DNA of 12,998 bases, taken from the NCBI GenBank assembly GCA_947366645.1, contig CANBAX010000013.1, forward strand, positions 1-12,998, given 5' to 3'. The notes below the pieces were generated by a model. The model saw only the letters and a program-made list of their open reading frames with translations, was not told the DNA's origin and ran no database searches. The translations under genes were made by a program, and so were the position numbers. Below, in pieces: positions 1 through 4,780 of this stretch. The DNA comes from an uncultured Clostridia bacterium. GTDB lineage: Bacteria; Bacillota; Clostridia; Christensenellales; UBA1242. Each line of letters begins with the position of its first letter. The stretch's first letter is position 1.

Positions 1-66
1 TCAGTTGGTTAGAGCAACCGGCTCATAACCGGTCGGTCCGGGGTTCGAGTCCCTGAAGGCCCACCA
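1..66 (+). tRNA. tRNA with CAT anticodon (Ile2-like or elongator Met), 5' end cut off
   Basis: The D-arm, anticodon arm, T-arm and 3' acceptor strand with encoded CCA are present; the first nine or so bases lie outside the window. The anticodon loop is CTCATAA inside an ACCGG/CCGGT stem, giving anticodon CAT. The T-loop is TTCGAGT and the 3' strand is AAGGCCC followed by discriminator A and CCA. The anticodon stem lacks the GGG/CCC run typical of initiator tRNA, so this is not tRNA-fMet. The implied acceptor and the D-arm look like Bacillota tRNA-Ile2, whose C34 is changed to lysidine by TilS, but elongator Met cannot be excluded from the sequence alone. It is the first visible gene of a five-tRNA array. 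Confidence 0.9.
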
Positions 67-68
67 TA

Positions 69-200
69 GTTTAAAATTAAAAGTGCGCTTGTTCCCTTCA
101 GGGAGGGCAGCCTTGAAAAGGCTGTGATTGCCTACGGCAATCTCGAACCCCGGCCAAGTTAAAGCCGGACTTCGAAGTGAAATGCGGTTTGATTTTAAAC
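69..200. repeat. Hairpin-dense element with terminal inverted repeat, in a tRNA spacer
   Basis: This spacer element is bounded by a perfect 9-base inverted repeat, GTTTAAAAT (69-77) and ATTTTAAAC (192-200). Inside are consecutive hairpins: TCCC/GGGA (93-96/101-104), CAGCCTT/AAGGCTG (108-114/118-124), GATTGCC/GGCAATC (126-132/136-142), CCGGC/GCCGG (150-154/164-168) and the palindrome ACTTCGAAGT (169-178). Bases 142-153 and 95-104 are inverted matches to the T-arm and acceptor side of the upstream tRNA (38-49 and 50-59). There is no open reading frame. It could be a miniature element, a recombination relic or a structured RNA; the sequence alone does not decide. Confidence 0.6.
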
Positions 201-216
201 GTTAAAGCGTTGTTTT

Positions 217-253
217 AAGGACAACCTTTCATAGATGACAATATGAAAGTACA
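217..253 (+). other. Hairpin in the leader of tRNA-Asp
   Basis: CTTTCATA and TATGAAAG form a perfect 8-base stem around an 8-base loop, with no T-run behind it, so it is not a terminator. A second short hairpin, CACAGA/TCTGTG (255-260/265-270), follows at once and its last base is the first base of tRNA-Asp. Both would sit in the 5' leader that RNase P removes. Confidence 0.5.
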
Positions 254-269
254 ACACAGAAAAATCTGT

Positions 270-346
270 GGCTCGGTAGTTCAGTTGGTTAGAACGCCAG
301 CCTGTCACGCTGGAGGTCGTGGGTTCGAGCCCCATTCGAGTCGCCA
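270..346 (+). tRNA. tRNA-Asp (GTC)
   Basis: This is a full cloverleaf of 77 bases. Acceptor GGCTCGG pairs with TCGAGTC using two G-T wobbles; the anticodon loop is CTGTCAC with anticodon GTC, and the T-arm is GTGGG-TTCGAGC-CCCAT. Discriminator G and CCA are encoded, as expected for tRNA-Asp. It is the second gene of the array. A small hairpin in the leader reaches its first base. Confidence 0.97.
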
Positions 347-370
347 TTTCCTTATTTTAAGGATTAATTT

Positions 371-529
371 GTTTTGCGCACGCAAAACTTTGCCCAGATA
401 GCTCTAGGCAAGAGCAAAGGGTAATTAGGATTCCTGAAAAATGGCACATTTTTTAGGAGCGAAGCAAAATTGCGAAAGGTCGAACTTTTGCGTATAGCAA
501 AATGAGAACGGAGCAAAATTTGCGAAGCC
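371..529. repeat. Hairpin cluster in the Asp-Phe tRNA spacer
   Basis: Several stems lie between tRNA-Asp and tRNA-Phe: GTTTTGCG/CGCAAAAC (371-378/381-388), then a 12-base stem TCCTGAAAAATG/CATTTTTTAGGA (432-443/447-458, one G-T pair, 3-base loop). A near-direct repeat follows, GGAGCGAAGCAAAATTGCGAA (456-476, written here as 21 positions with key core GCAAAATTGCGAA) against GGAGCAAAATTTGCGAA (510-526). Bases 421-529 sit between two halves of a decayed tRNA-Phe copy. Reading frames crossing this block on the minus strand are antisense tRNA artefacts, not genes. Confidence 0.5.
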
Positions 530-552
530 GTGTCGGTGGTTCGGTTCCCCAC
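391..552 (+). pseudogene. Decayed tRNA-Phe copy, split by a 109-base insert
   Basis: Bases 391-420 resemble the 5' half of the intact tRNA-Phe (581-610): TGCCC, then GATAGCTC, then AGAGCAAAGG are shared, with changes in the D-loop. Bases 530-543 are identical to 625-638 of tRNA-Phe (variable loop and T-arm), and similarity runs to about 552 with mismatches. Between the halves are 109 bases of hairpin-rich sequence placed where the anticodon arm should be. The acceptor 3' strand and CCA are missing. It is read as a tRNA relic; the homology is clear but the history is inferred. Confidence 0.55.
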
Positions 553-560
553 TGTATACG

Positions 561-577
561 CCTTAAGGTGGAATCGA
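561..577 (-). repeat. Inverted copy of the tRNA-Phe T-arm
   Basis: The reverse complement of this stretch matches tRNA-Phe bases 636-652 at 16 of 17 positions and lies only a few bases before the tRNA. In RNA it could pair with the T-arm and acceptor strand of tRNA-Phe or of the duplicated 3' end at 702-726. Confidence 0.65.
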
Positions 578-581
578 TTTT

Positions 582-657
582 GCCCTGATAGCTCAGTCGG
601 TAGAGCAAAGGACTGAAAATCCTTGTGTCGGTGGTTCGATTCCACCTTAGGGCACCA
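582..657 (+). tRNA. tRNA-Phe (GAA)
   Basis: This is a full 76-base cloverleaf: acceptor GCCCTGA with TTAGGGC (one G-T pair), D-stem GCTC/GAGC, anticodon loop CTGAAAA giving GAA, T-arm GGTGG-TTCGATT-CCACC, discriminator A and encoded CCA. It is surrounded on both sides by copies of its own parts: a broken copy and an inverted T-arm upstream, and an exact 25-base duplicate of its 3' end downstream. Confidence 0.97.
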
Positions 658-726
658 TAGTGGCCAAAGTGGAAGAGAAGCATAAATCTCTTGAAAGTGA
701 GGGTTCGATTCCACCTTAGGGCACCA
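658..726 (+). pseudogene. tRNA-like relic carrying a duplicated tRNA-Phe 3' end
   Basis: Bases 702-726 repeat the last 25 bases of tRNA-Phe (633-657) exactly, including CCA, 69 bases downstream. The sequence before it has a D-arm-like stretch (TGGCCAAAGTGG) and a 6-base stem AAGAGA/TCTCTT (673-678/687-692) with an 8-base loop where an anticodon arm would be. There is no 5' acceptor strand able to pair with TTAGGGC. It may be a chimeric tRNA pseudogene, or a half-site left by integration and loss of an element at the tRNA 3' end. No integrase is nearby. Confidence 0.5.
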
Positions 727-878
727 CAACACTCTTAATTCAGTTCTTTGTATAAAGTTGCGATAAATCGCCAACAAAATGCAATGTAGTGTAATTACAT
801 TTGGTCGCAAAAAGCGAAAACTTGCTTCCAAATTGCAGGAAATTATTTCCCTTGAGTGTAAAACATGATTTTCGCTTT
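727..878. repeat. Inverted repeats in the Phe-Thr tRNA spacer
   Basis: A perfect 10-base inverted repeat, AAAGCGAAAA (811-820) and TTTTCGCTTT (869-878), ends directly at the first base of tRNA-Thr. It encloses a small hairpin GGAAA/TTTCC around 838-850. Upstream are GCGAT/ATCGC (near 761-772) and AATGTA/TACATT (783-801). No coding potential is seen in this 152-base stretch. Confidence 0.5.
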
Positions 879-953
879 GCTGGTGTGGCTCAATGGTAGA
901 GCAGCTGACTTGTAATCAGCAGGTTGAAGGTTCGATTCCTTTCACCAGCTCCA
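879..953 (+). tRNA. tRNA-Thr (TGT)
   Basis: This is a 75-base cloverleaf with acceptor GCTGGTG/CACCAGC, D-stem GCTC/GAGC, anticodon loop CTTGTAA giving TGT, T-arm GAAGG-TTCGATT-CCTTT, discriminator T and CCA encoded. It lies 12 bases before tRNA-Tyr. Confidence 0.97.
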
Positions 954-965
954 TTTTTTTAATAT

Positions 966-1050
966 GGGTAGGTTGCAGAGCGGCCAAATGCAACGGACTG
1001 TAAATCCGTCGGTTCTACCTTCGATGGTTCGAATCCATCCCTGCCCACCA
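966..1050 (+). tRNA. tRNA-Tyr (GTA)
   Basis: This is an 85-base class II tRNA. The acceptor is GGGTAGG/CCTGCCC (one T-G pair), the anticodon loop CTGTAAA gives GTA, a long variable arm follows, the T-arm is GATGG-TTCGAAT-CCATC, and A plus CCA are encoded. It is the last gene of the array and is followed at once by a terminator. Confidence 0.97.
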
Positions 1051-1056
1051 TAAGTA

Positions 1057-1085
1057 AAGCGCAACCAAAGGTTGTGCTTTTTTTA
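1057..1085 (+). terminator. Intrinsic terminator of the tRNA array
   Basis: AGCGCAACC (1058-1066) pairs with GGTTGTGCT (1070-1078), one G-T pair, around loop AAA, followed by a run of T to 1084. It lies 7 bases after tRNA-Tyr. Confidence 0.9.
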
Positions 1086-1091
1086 TTATTT

Positions 1092-1121
1092 AACGCAGGT
1101 CTTAAAAACCCGCGTTTTTTC
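1092..1121 (+). terminator. Second tandem terminator
   Basis: AACGC (1092-1096) pairs with GCGTT (1112-1116) and GGT (1098-1100) with ACC (1108-1110), with one internal mismatch, followed by T-rich sequence. It backs up the first terminator and insulates the spoIIA operon from tRNA transcription. Confidence 0.65.
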
Positions 1122-1147
1122 TTGTTGGTTAGTGTTTTTTCGCAGAA

Positions 1148-1176
1148 GAAGGAAAATATTTGCAAATTTAGATGTG
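1148..1176 (+). promoter_or_regulatory. Possible sigma-H promoter of spoIIA
   Basis: GAAGGAAAA (1148-1156) fits the sigma-H -35 consensus RnAGGAwww exactly. Eleven bases on, TTAGATGTG (1168-1176) keeps only the GA of the -10 consensus RnnGAATww. In Bacillus spoIIA is driven by sigma-H, so the position makes sense, but the -10 match is weak. Confidence 0.3.
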
Positions 1177-1208
1177 TTAGGATTAAGTAGTTGAAGGAGG
1201 AAGGGGGT

Positions 1209-1517
1209 ATGCATATAAAAAGTAAGGTGTATAACAACACTTTGTATGTCATATTGTGTGGCGAACTTGATGAACATTCTGCTACACATACAAGGTTGAC
1301 GCTTGATGAGGCGTTTTCTGGGAGAGGCTTTGGGCAGGTGATAATAGACTTGTCAGAACTTGAATTTATGGATAGTACTGGTATAGGCGTATTGATAGGA
1401 AGATATAAAAAGATGAAAAGCAAAAATATACCAATTTATATAGCAAATCCATCTACTCATGCGGAGAAGATATTTAAAATGACGGGCTTGTATGAAATCA
1501 TGCCCAAGATAGTTTAG
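1209..1517 (+). CDS. spoIIAA: Anti-sigma-F factor antagonist SpoIIAA
   Basis: This is a 102-residue STAS-domain protein. In the known pathway, unphosphorylated SpoIIAA binds SpoIIAB in the forespore and frees sigma-F; SpoIIAB phosphorylates it on a conserved serine and SpoIIE reverses this. The phosphorylation motif is visible as FMDSTGIGVL, with the target serine at about residue 56, and the N-terminal strand has the family GELDEHSA motif. The ATG at 1209 is chosen because AAGGAGG (1194-1200) sits 8 bases before it; a longer TTG start at 1191 would place that ribosome binding site inside the gene. The length is close to the Bacillus protein. It is first in a three-gene operon with spoIIAB 8 bases downstream. 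Confidence 0.96.
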   Translation: MHIKSKVYNNTLYVILCGELDEHSATHTRLTLDEAFSGRGFGQVIIDLSELEFMDSTGIGVLIGRYKKMKSKNIPIYIANPSTHAEKIFKMTGLYEIMPKIV

Positions 1518-1525
1518 GAGGTAAC

Positions 1526-1975
1526 ATGAAAACAAATAATTTTATGGAAGTGGTATTTAAGGCAGAATCGGTAAACGAAGGTTTTGCAAGGGTATGTGTT
1601 GCTTCCTTTTGTGTACAATTAAATCCATCGATAGATGAACTTACAGATATAAAAACCGCAGTATCGGAAGCGGTTACAAATGCGGTTGTTCATGCTTACC
1701 CAAGGGGAAATGGTCTTGTAAGACTTAGATGTGAGTTAGAGGGTAATAGCGTAAAAATTGAAATAAGTGATGAAGGCGTAGGAATAAAAAATATAGAAAA
1801 GGCACGCGAACCATTTTTCACCACAAAGCCAGCTGAAGAGCGAAGTGGTATGGGCTTTGCAGTAATGGAAAGCTTTATGGATAAAGTAGAGGTGGAAAAG
1901 AATGGATTAAAGGGTACAAAGGTTACAATGTATAAAGATTTTAATGCCAATTCAAGGGTCGTGGTAGGTGAGTAA
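1526..1975 (+). CDS. spoIIAB: Anti-sigma-F factor / serine kinase SpoIIAB
   Basis: The protein is 149 residues, a GHKL-family ATPase. It holds sigma-F inactive and phosphorylates SpoIIAA. The ATP-binding boxes can be seen: N-box EAVTNAVVHAY (residues 48-58, catalytic Glu48 and Mg-binding Asn52), G1 box DEGVGI (82-87) and G2 box SGMGFAVM (107-114). The length matches the family. AGGAGG at 1516-1521 overlaps the spoIIAA stop codon, and the stop TAA shares its last A with the spoIIAC ATG (TAATG), a sign of translational coupling that would keep anti-sigma and sigma levels matched. Confidence 0.97.
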   Translation: MKTNNFMEVVFKAESVNEGFARVCVASFCVQLNPSIDELTDIKTAVSEAVTNAVVHAYPRGNGLVRLRCELEGNSVKIEISDEGVGIKNIEKAREPFFTTKPAEERSGMGFAVMESFMDKVEVEKNGLKGTKVTMYKDFNANSRVVVGE

Positions 1976-2697
1976 TGCTAAGTCCTGCTAAAACCTTAGA
2001 GTATGTCGCACTTGCTCAAGAGGGAAATCAGGAAGCTAAAACTATACTTATAGAGGAGAATTCTCCTTTAATAAAGAGTGTAATCAAACGCTTTCGCGAT
2101 AAAGGAATTGAGTATGATGACCTATACCAACTAGGTTGTATAGGCTTTTTAAAGGCGATAAAAAGTTTTAAACACGAGTTTGATGTTAAGTTTTCCACCT
2201 ATGTCGTGCCAATGGTAATAGGTGAGATAAAAAGATTTATGAGAGATGATGGAGCGGTAAAAGTGTCAAGAGCGTTAAAGTCATTGAATTTACAGATTAA
2301 TAGATATATAGAAAAGTATGTAGGAGAAAAACAGGAAAAGCCAACAATAGAACATCTTGCCAAACATTTCAAGGTAGATGAGCAGGAAATAGTTATGGCG
2401 ATGGATTCTGCCAAAATGCCAGTATCATTGTATGCCCCACTTGAAGAGGAGGGTGGCAATTTAAACGTGATAGATAGGGTGGAGATGGAGCAAAGTACAG
2501 GCTCAGATATGCTTGAAAACCTTGCACTAAAAGAGGTAATTAAACATCTTGATGAGCGGGATAGAAAGATAATCCTTCTTCGTTATTACTTTGATAAAAC
2601 GCAAAGTGAGATAGCGTCCGAGCTTCATATCTCGCAAGTTCAAGTGTCAAGACTTGAAAATAAGATACTCGAATCCCTGCGTGCAAAAATGATATAG
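1975..2697 (+). CDS. sigF: Forespore sigma factor SigF (SpoIIAC)
   Basis: The protein is 240 residues, a sigma-70 family member without region 1.1. Region 2 spans about residues 28-97 with YDDLYQLGCIGFLKAI and the core-binding/melting helix FSTYVVPMVIGEIKRFMRDD. Region 3 covers about 98-165. Region 4, about 185-238, has a helix-turn-helix SEIASELHISQVQVSRLE. Position third in spoIIAA-spoIIAB-spoIIAC and these features identify it as sigma-F rather than sigma-G, which normally lies beside sigE. It directs the first forespore-specific gene set. The start overlaps the spoIIAB stop by one base, with AGGTGA just upstream. A symmetrical terminator follows. Confidence 0.95.
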   Translation: MLSPAKTLEYVALAQEGNQEAKTILIEENSPLIKSVIKRFRDKGIEYDDLYQLGCIGFLKAIKSFKHEFDVKFSTYVVPMVIGEIKRFMRDDGAVKVSRALKSLNLQINRYIEKYVGEKQEKPTIEHLAKHFKVDEQEIVMAMDSAKMPVSLYAPLEEEGGNLNVIDRVEMEQSTGSDMLENLALKEVIKHLDERDRKIILLRYYFDKTQSEIASELHISQVQVSRLENKILESLRAKMI

Positions 2698-2742
2698 TGT
2701 GTCATGTATGCACATACTACCTACAATATATTGTGTTTAAAT

Positions 2743-2770
2743 AAAAAAGAGAGCTTTCGCTCTCTTTTTT
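2743..2770. terminator. Bidirectional terminator, sigF / lipoprotein gene
   Basis: AAAAAAGAGAGC (2743-2754) and GCTCTCTTTTTT (2759-2770) pair perfectly around TTTC. With A-run and T-run on either side it can end both the + strand spoIIA transcript and the minus-strand gene that converges on it. Confidence 0.92.
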
Positions 2771-2775
2771 AACTT

Positions 2776-3996
2776 TTAACCTTTAATAAGTTTTTCTATC
2801 TTTTTGTTGGTCTTGATGTGGTCTATTACTAAATTTGTACTATGTGAAGTTGTCTTTTTAGGCATTTGTTTTACCATGTGAAATTCTTTATTTTCATCTT
2901 TTTTTGGTAAAGTTTTAATCGCTGAATTTTTTACTTCTTCTGCCTTATGTTCAATTACAGTTTTTCTAGGTTCTTCCTTGTTTTCCTCGGTTATATCACT
3001 GCTAGCTGGAATTGTACAGTTGCCGTTAGCACAGTATCCATTATTGTAACCATTATAACCATATCCATTAGGATTTACTCTGTAAGTGTCAATATTTCTT
3101 ATTCTTGGCTGATAGGTATCAGTGTTCCTGTTTGGGTTAAAGACGCCTCGGTTGTAACCATATCCGTTATATCCATTATTGTAACCATAATAACCATTCA
3201 TATATCCATTGTTATAGTTGTATCCATTGTTGTAGTTAACATTTTGTGGTGGCGTGTTAATGGTGTTGTTAACTGTGTTTCCTCTATAAGTGTCTATGTT
3301 TTTCTTATTTTCTTTTTGCTGTGTTTTTACTTCTTGTTGAGGCTTTGTAGACTCAGTATATGTGTTGTCTTGGTTTTTAGGAAGGCAACTTCTGCACTCA
3401 AGGGTATTTTCCACTTGGTTCATGGTGTTTAAAAGATTTCTAAAATAGCATAATCTCGCGTCCATGTGATTATTAAGGCTTTGATAGTGTGCGCCCACTT
3501 GGTCTGTGTTAAATCTATTTGGCGTATTAAATCTTTTTATCATTTTAATAGAACTGTTAATGTCATTTTTGGTGTTGTTAAGACTTGCGGTATATTTGCT
3601 AATGTTGTTTACAAGACCATTTAAAGCACTAACTTGATTTTTAGAAAGTTTAAGTTCTTTAGTTAAGTTGCTTTTAATCATAGCCGCTTGCGTTAAAATG
3701 TTTTGTTTAAGATATTCCTGCTCATCAGCACTGTTTTGAAGTTTGTAGATTTGAGAGCCAAGGGGAGTGTTGTAGTTAGTGGAAGAGATAGGCATAGTGC
3801 GATAGCCATTATTGTTTGCAATATATTCATTTGGTGTAAGTGAGGCAAACTGACTTGTAGAAAGACTGGAAACCGTGTTTGTCACTCTGTTTAATTGACC
3901 CGATAAGTTTTTTAAGGTTGAACTCTGTCCGTTTCCGCAACCAACGCAGGTTAAAGCGATAATGCCGCAAAAAGAGCCTAATAATATTTTTTTCAT
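2776..3996 (-). CDS. Putative sporulation-linked lipoprotein with Asn-Gly-Tyr-rich tract
   Basis: The protein is 406 residues and not a family I recognise. The N-terminus MKKILLGSFCG starts a lipoprotein signal ending in TCVGC, so Cys20 is the likely lipidated residue. Residues 25-200 are Ser/Thr/Asn-rich and probably helical. Residues about 252-322 are a low-complexity tract of NNGY/NGYG units. A short motif occurs three times around it: NIDTYR (233), NTDTYQ (291), NIDTYR (301). There are two cysteine pairs (C201/C204 and C322/C327) and a Lys/Glu-rich tail. The ATG at 3996 is chosen because GGAGG lies 6 bases before it; an upstream in-frame ATG at 4014 would include that site. A sigma-G-like promoter and the spoIIA/spoVA neighbours suggest a spore-envelope role; function is unknown. 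Confidence 0.85.
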   Translation of the reverse strand: MKKILLGSFCGIIALTCVGCGNGQSSTLKNLSGQLNRVTNTVSSLSTSQFASLTPNEYIANNNGYRTMPISSTNYNTPLGSQIYKLQNSADEQEYLKQNILTQAAMIKSNLTKELKLSKNQVSALNGLVNNISKYTASLNNTKNDINSSIKMIKRFNTPNRFNTDQVGAHYQSLNNHMDARLCYFRNLLNTMNQVENTLECRSCLPKNQDNTYTESTKPQQEVKTQQKENKKNIDTYRGNTVNNTINTPPQNVNYNNGYNYNNGYMNGYYGYNNGYNGYGYNRGVFNPNRNTDTYQPRIRNIDTYRVNPNGYGYNGYNNGYCANGNCTIPASSDITEENKEEPRKTVIEHKAEEVKNSAIKTLPKKDENKEFHMVKQMPKKTTSHSTNLVIDHIKTNKKIEKLIKG

Positions 3997-4017
3997 AAAA
4001 TTCCTCCGATTCATAGT

Positions 4018-4046
4018 TAGTTTGCGTAGAGTAATGAAAAATATAC
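4018..4046 (-). promoter_or_regulatory. Sigma-G-like promoter of the minus-strand lipoprotein gene
   Basis: Read on the minus strand, GTATA (4046-4042) fits the sigma-G -35 consensus gyATr. After 17 bases, CAAACTA (4024-4018) matches four of the five fixed positions of the -10 consensus cAtnnTA. Transcription would begin near 4011, just before the ribosome binding site, excluding the ATG at 4014 and supporting the start at 3996. Confidence 0.4.
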
Positions 4047-4096
4047 AAATGTTTAAAAATGAAAAAAGAGGTTAATAAAGGACTAGGGGAAAGATA

Positions 4097-4543
4097 ATGG
4101 ACGAGAAAAAGCGTAATGAAGCTTATAATAGGTATGTAAAAGCAAAGATACCCAAAACACGACCATGGCCAAGCCTTTTTAATTCCTTTTGGATAGGTGG
4201 GCTTATATGCTGTTTAGGTCAAGGTATAAATGACCTTATACTTTTATGGTTTCCAAATATGGCAGAGCAAACTGCATGGGCGTATACACTGATAGTGTTA
4301 ATATTTCTTGCTTCTTTTCTTACTGGTATAGGCGTTTATGATAGAATTGGTAAATTCGCTGGTGGTGGCACTATTGTACCAATTACAGGCTTTTCCAATT
4401 CAATTACAAGTCCAGCCCTAGAATTTAAGCATGAGGGTATTATCTATGGTCTTTGCGTAAAAATGTTTACAATTGCAGGGCCTGTTATCGTAGTTGGAAT
4501 AATATCCAGCATTCTTGTAGGTCTAGTTTATTTGTTTATATAG
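4097..4543 (+). CDS. spoVAC: Stage V sporulation protein AC (SpoVAC)
   Basis: The protein is 148 residues. SpoVAC is an inner-membrane part of the SpoVA channel that moves Ca-dipicolinic acid into the forespore and out at germination; the Bacillus protein behaves as a mechanosensitive channel. A charged N-terminus is followed by membrane segments at about 28-50, 62-81 and 123-147. The family signature GVYDRIGKFAGGGTIVPITGF is seen at about 79-99, with conserved IGKFAGGG and the SPALEFKHEGI segment after it. AGGGGA at 4085-4090 lies before the ATG. No spoVAA or spoVAB precedes it, as is usual in Clostridia. It is cut off from spoVAD by about 1 kb of inserted sequence and no terminator is visible right after it. 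Confidence 0.95.
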   Translation: MDEKKRNEAYNRYVKAKIPKTRPWPSLFNSFWIGGLICCLGQGINDLILLWFPNMAEQTAWAYTLIVLIFLASFLTGIGVYDRIGKFAGGGTIVPITGFSNSITSPALEFKHEGIIYGLCVKMFTIAGPVIVVGIISSILVGLVYLFI

Positions 4544-4546
4544 GTC

Positions 4547-4700
4547 GATTTCTAGAGTAGAGTCATTTCGACGAATCTGACAAAAATCCGTCCAAACCAC
4601 TATCATTCCGACAAAACCCTTATTGTCATTTCAACTGAATCTCATTTTCTCTCATATTGTCATTTCGACCGAAGCCTGTAAGGGCGGAGTGGAGAAATCT
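4547..4700. repeat. Repeat element with four TCATTYCRAC units and terminal inverted 7-mer
   Basis: TCATTTCGAC or a one-base variant occurs at 4563-4572, 4603-4612, 4626-4635 and 4660-4669. GATTTCT (4547-4553) and AGAAATC (4693-4699) form an inverted pair at the edges. The last unit, running from TGTCATTTCGACCGAAG to GGAGTGGAGAAATCT, has the look of dispersed intergenic repeats common in bacterial genomes. There is no open reading frame. It separates spoVAC from the lipoprotein unit. Confidence 0.55.
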
Positions 4701-4732
4701 AGTGAAAAAACAAAAATATCATTAAATTTTAC

Positions 4733-4759
4733 TTGACAATTCCCCCCCCCGCGTATAAT
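4733..4759 (+). promoter_or_regulatory. Promoter with a run of nine C in the spacer
   Basis: A perfect -35 TTGACA (4733-4738) and perfect -10 TATAAT (4754-4759) are separated by 15 bases, of which nine are an unbroken run of C (4742-4750). Five G follow the -10 (4761-4765) and could pair with part of the run. Because the spacer is two bases short of the optimum of 17, slippage in the C run would change promoter strength. Confidence 0.7.
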
Positions 4760-4780
4760 AGGGGGTAGGAGGAAGAAAAT

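Noticed and set aside
105..142. Intrinsic terminator inside the first tRNA spacer
   Set aside because: The hairpins at 108-124 and 126-142 have no T-run after them, and the downstream tRNAs appear to belong to the same array.
633..726. A genomic island at tRNA-Phe
   Set aside because: The 3'-end duplicates are only 69 bases apart and no integrase or cargo gene lies between or beside them; kept only as a possible scar.
364..831. Minus-strand reading frames of 155 and 76 residues across the Phe tRNA region
   Set aside because: They translate tRNA genes and tRNA relics backwards; the repeated WCPKVESN-type peptide is antisense tRNA-Phe, and no ribosome binding site is present.
959..1423. Minus-strand frame of 154 residues
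   Set aside because: It runs through antisense tRNA-Tyr, the terminators and spoIIAA; a shadow of real genes.
2723..2734. Perfect 12-base palindrome ACAATATATTGT after sigF
   Set aside because: AT-only core of a kind expected by chance in AT-rich spacers; no second copy seen near other promoters.
2947..3432. Plus-strand frame of 161 residues inside the minus-strand lipoprotein gene
   Set aside because: An artefact of the low-complexity Asn/Gly/Tyr codons read backwards; Val/Ile/Ser-only composition and no ribosome binding site.
4050..4090. Sigma-G promoter for spoVAC on the + strand
   Set aside because: No pair of boxes at 16-18 base spacing matched the consensus well enough to report.
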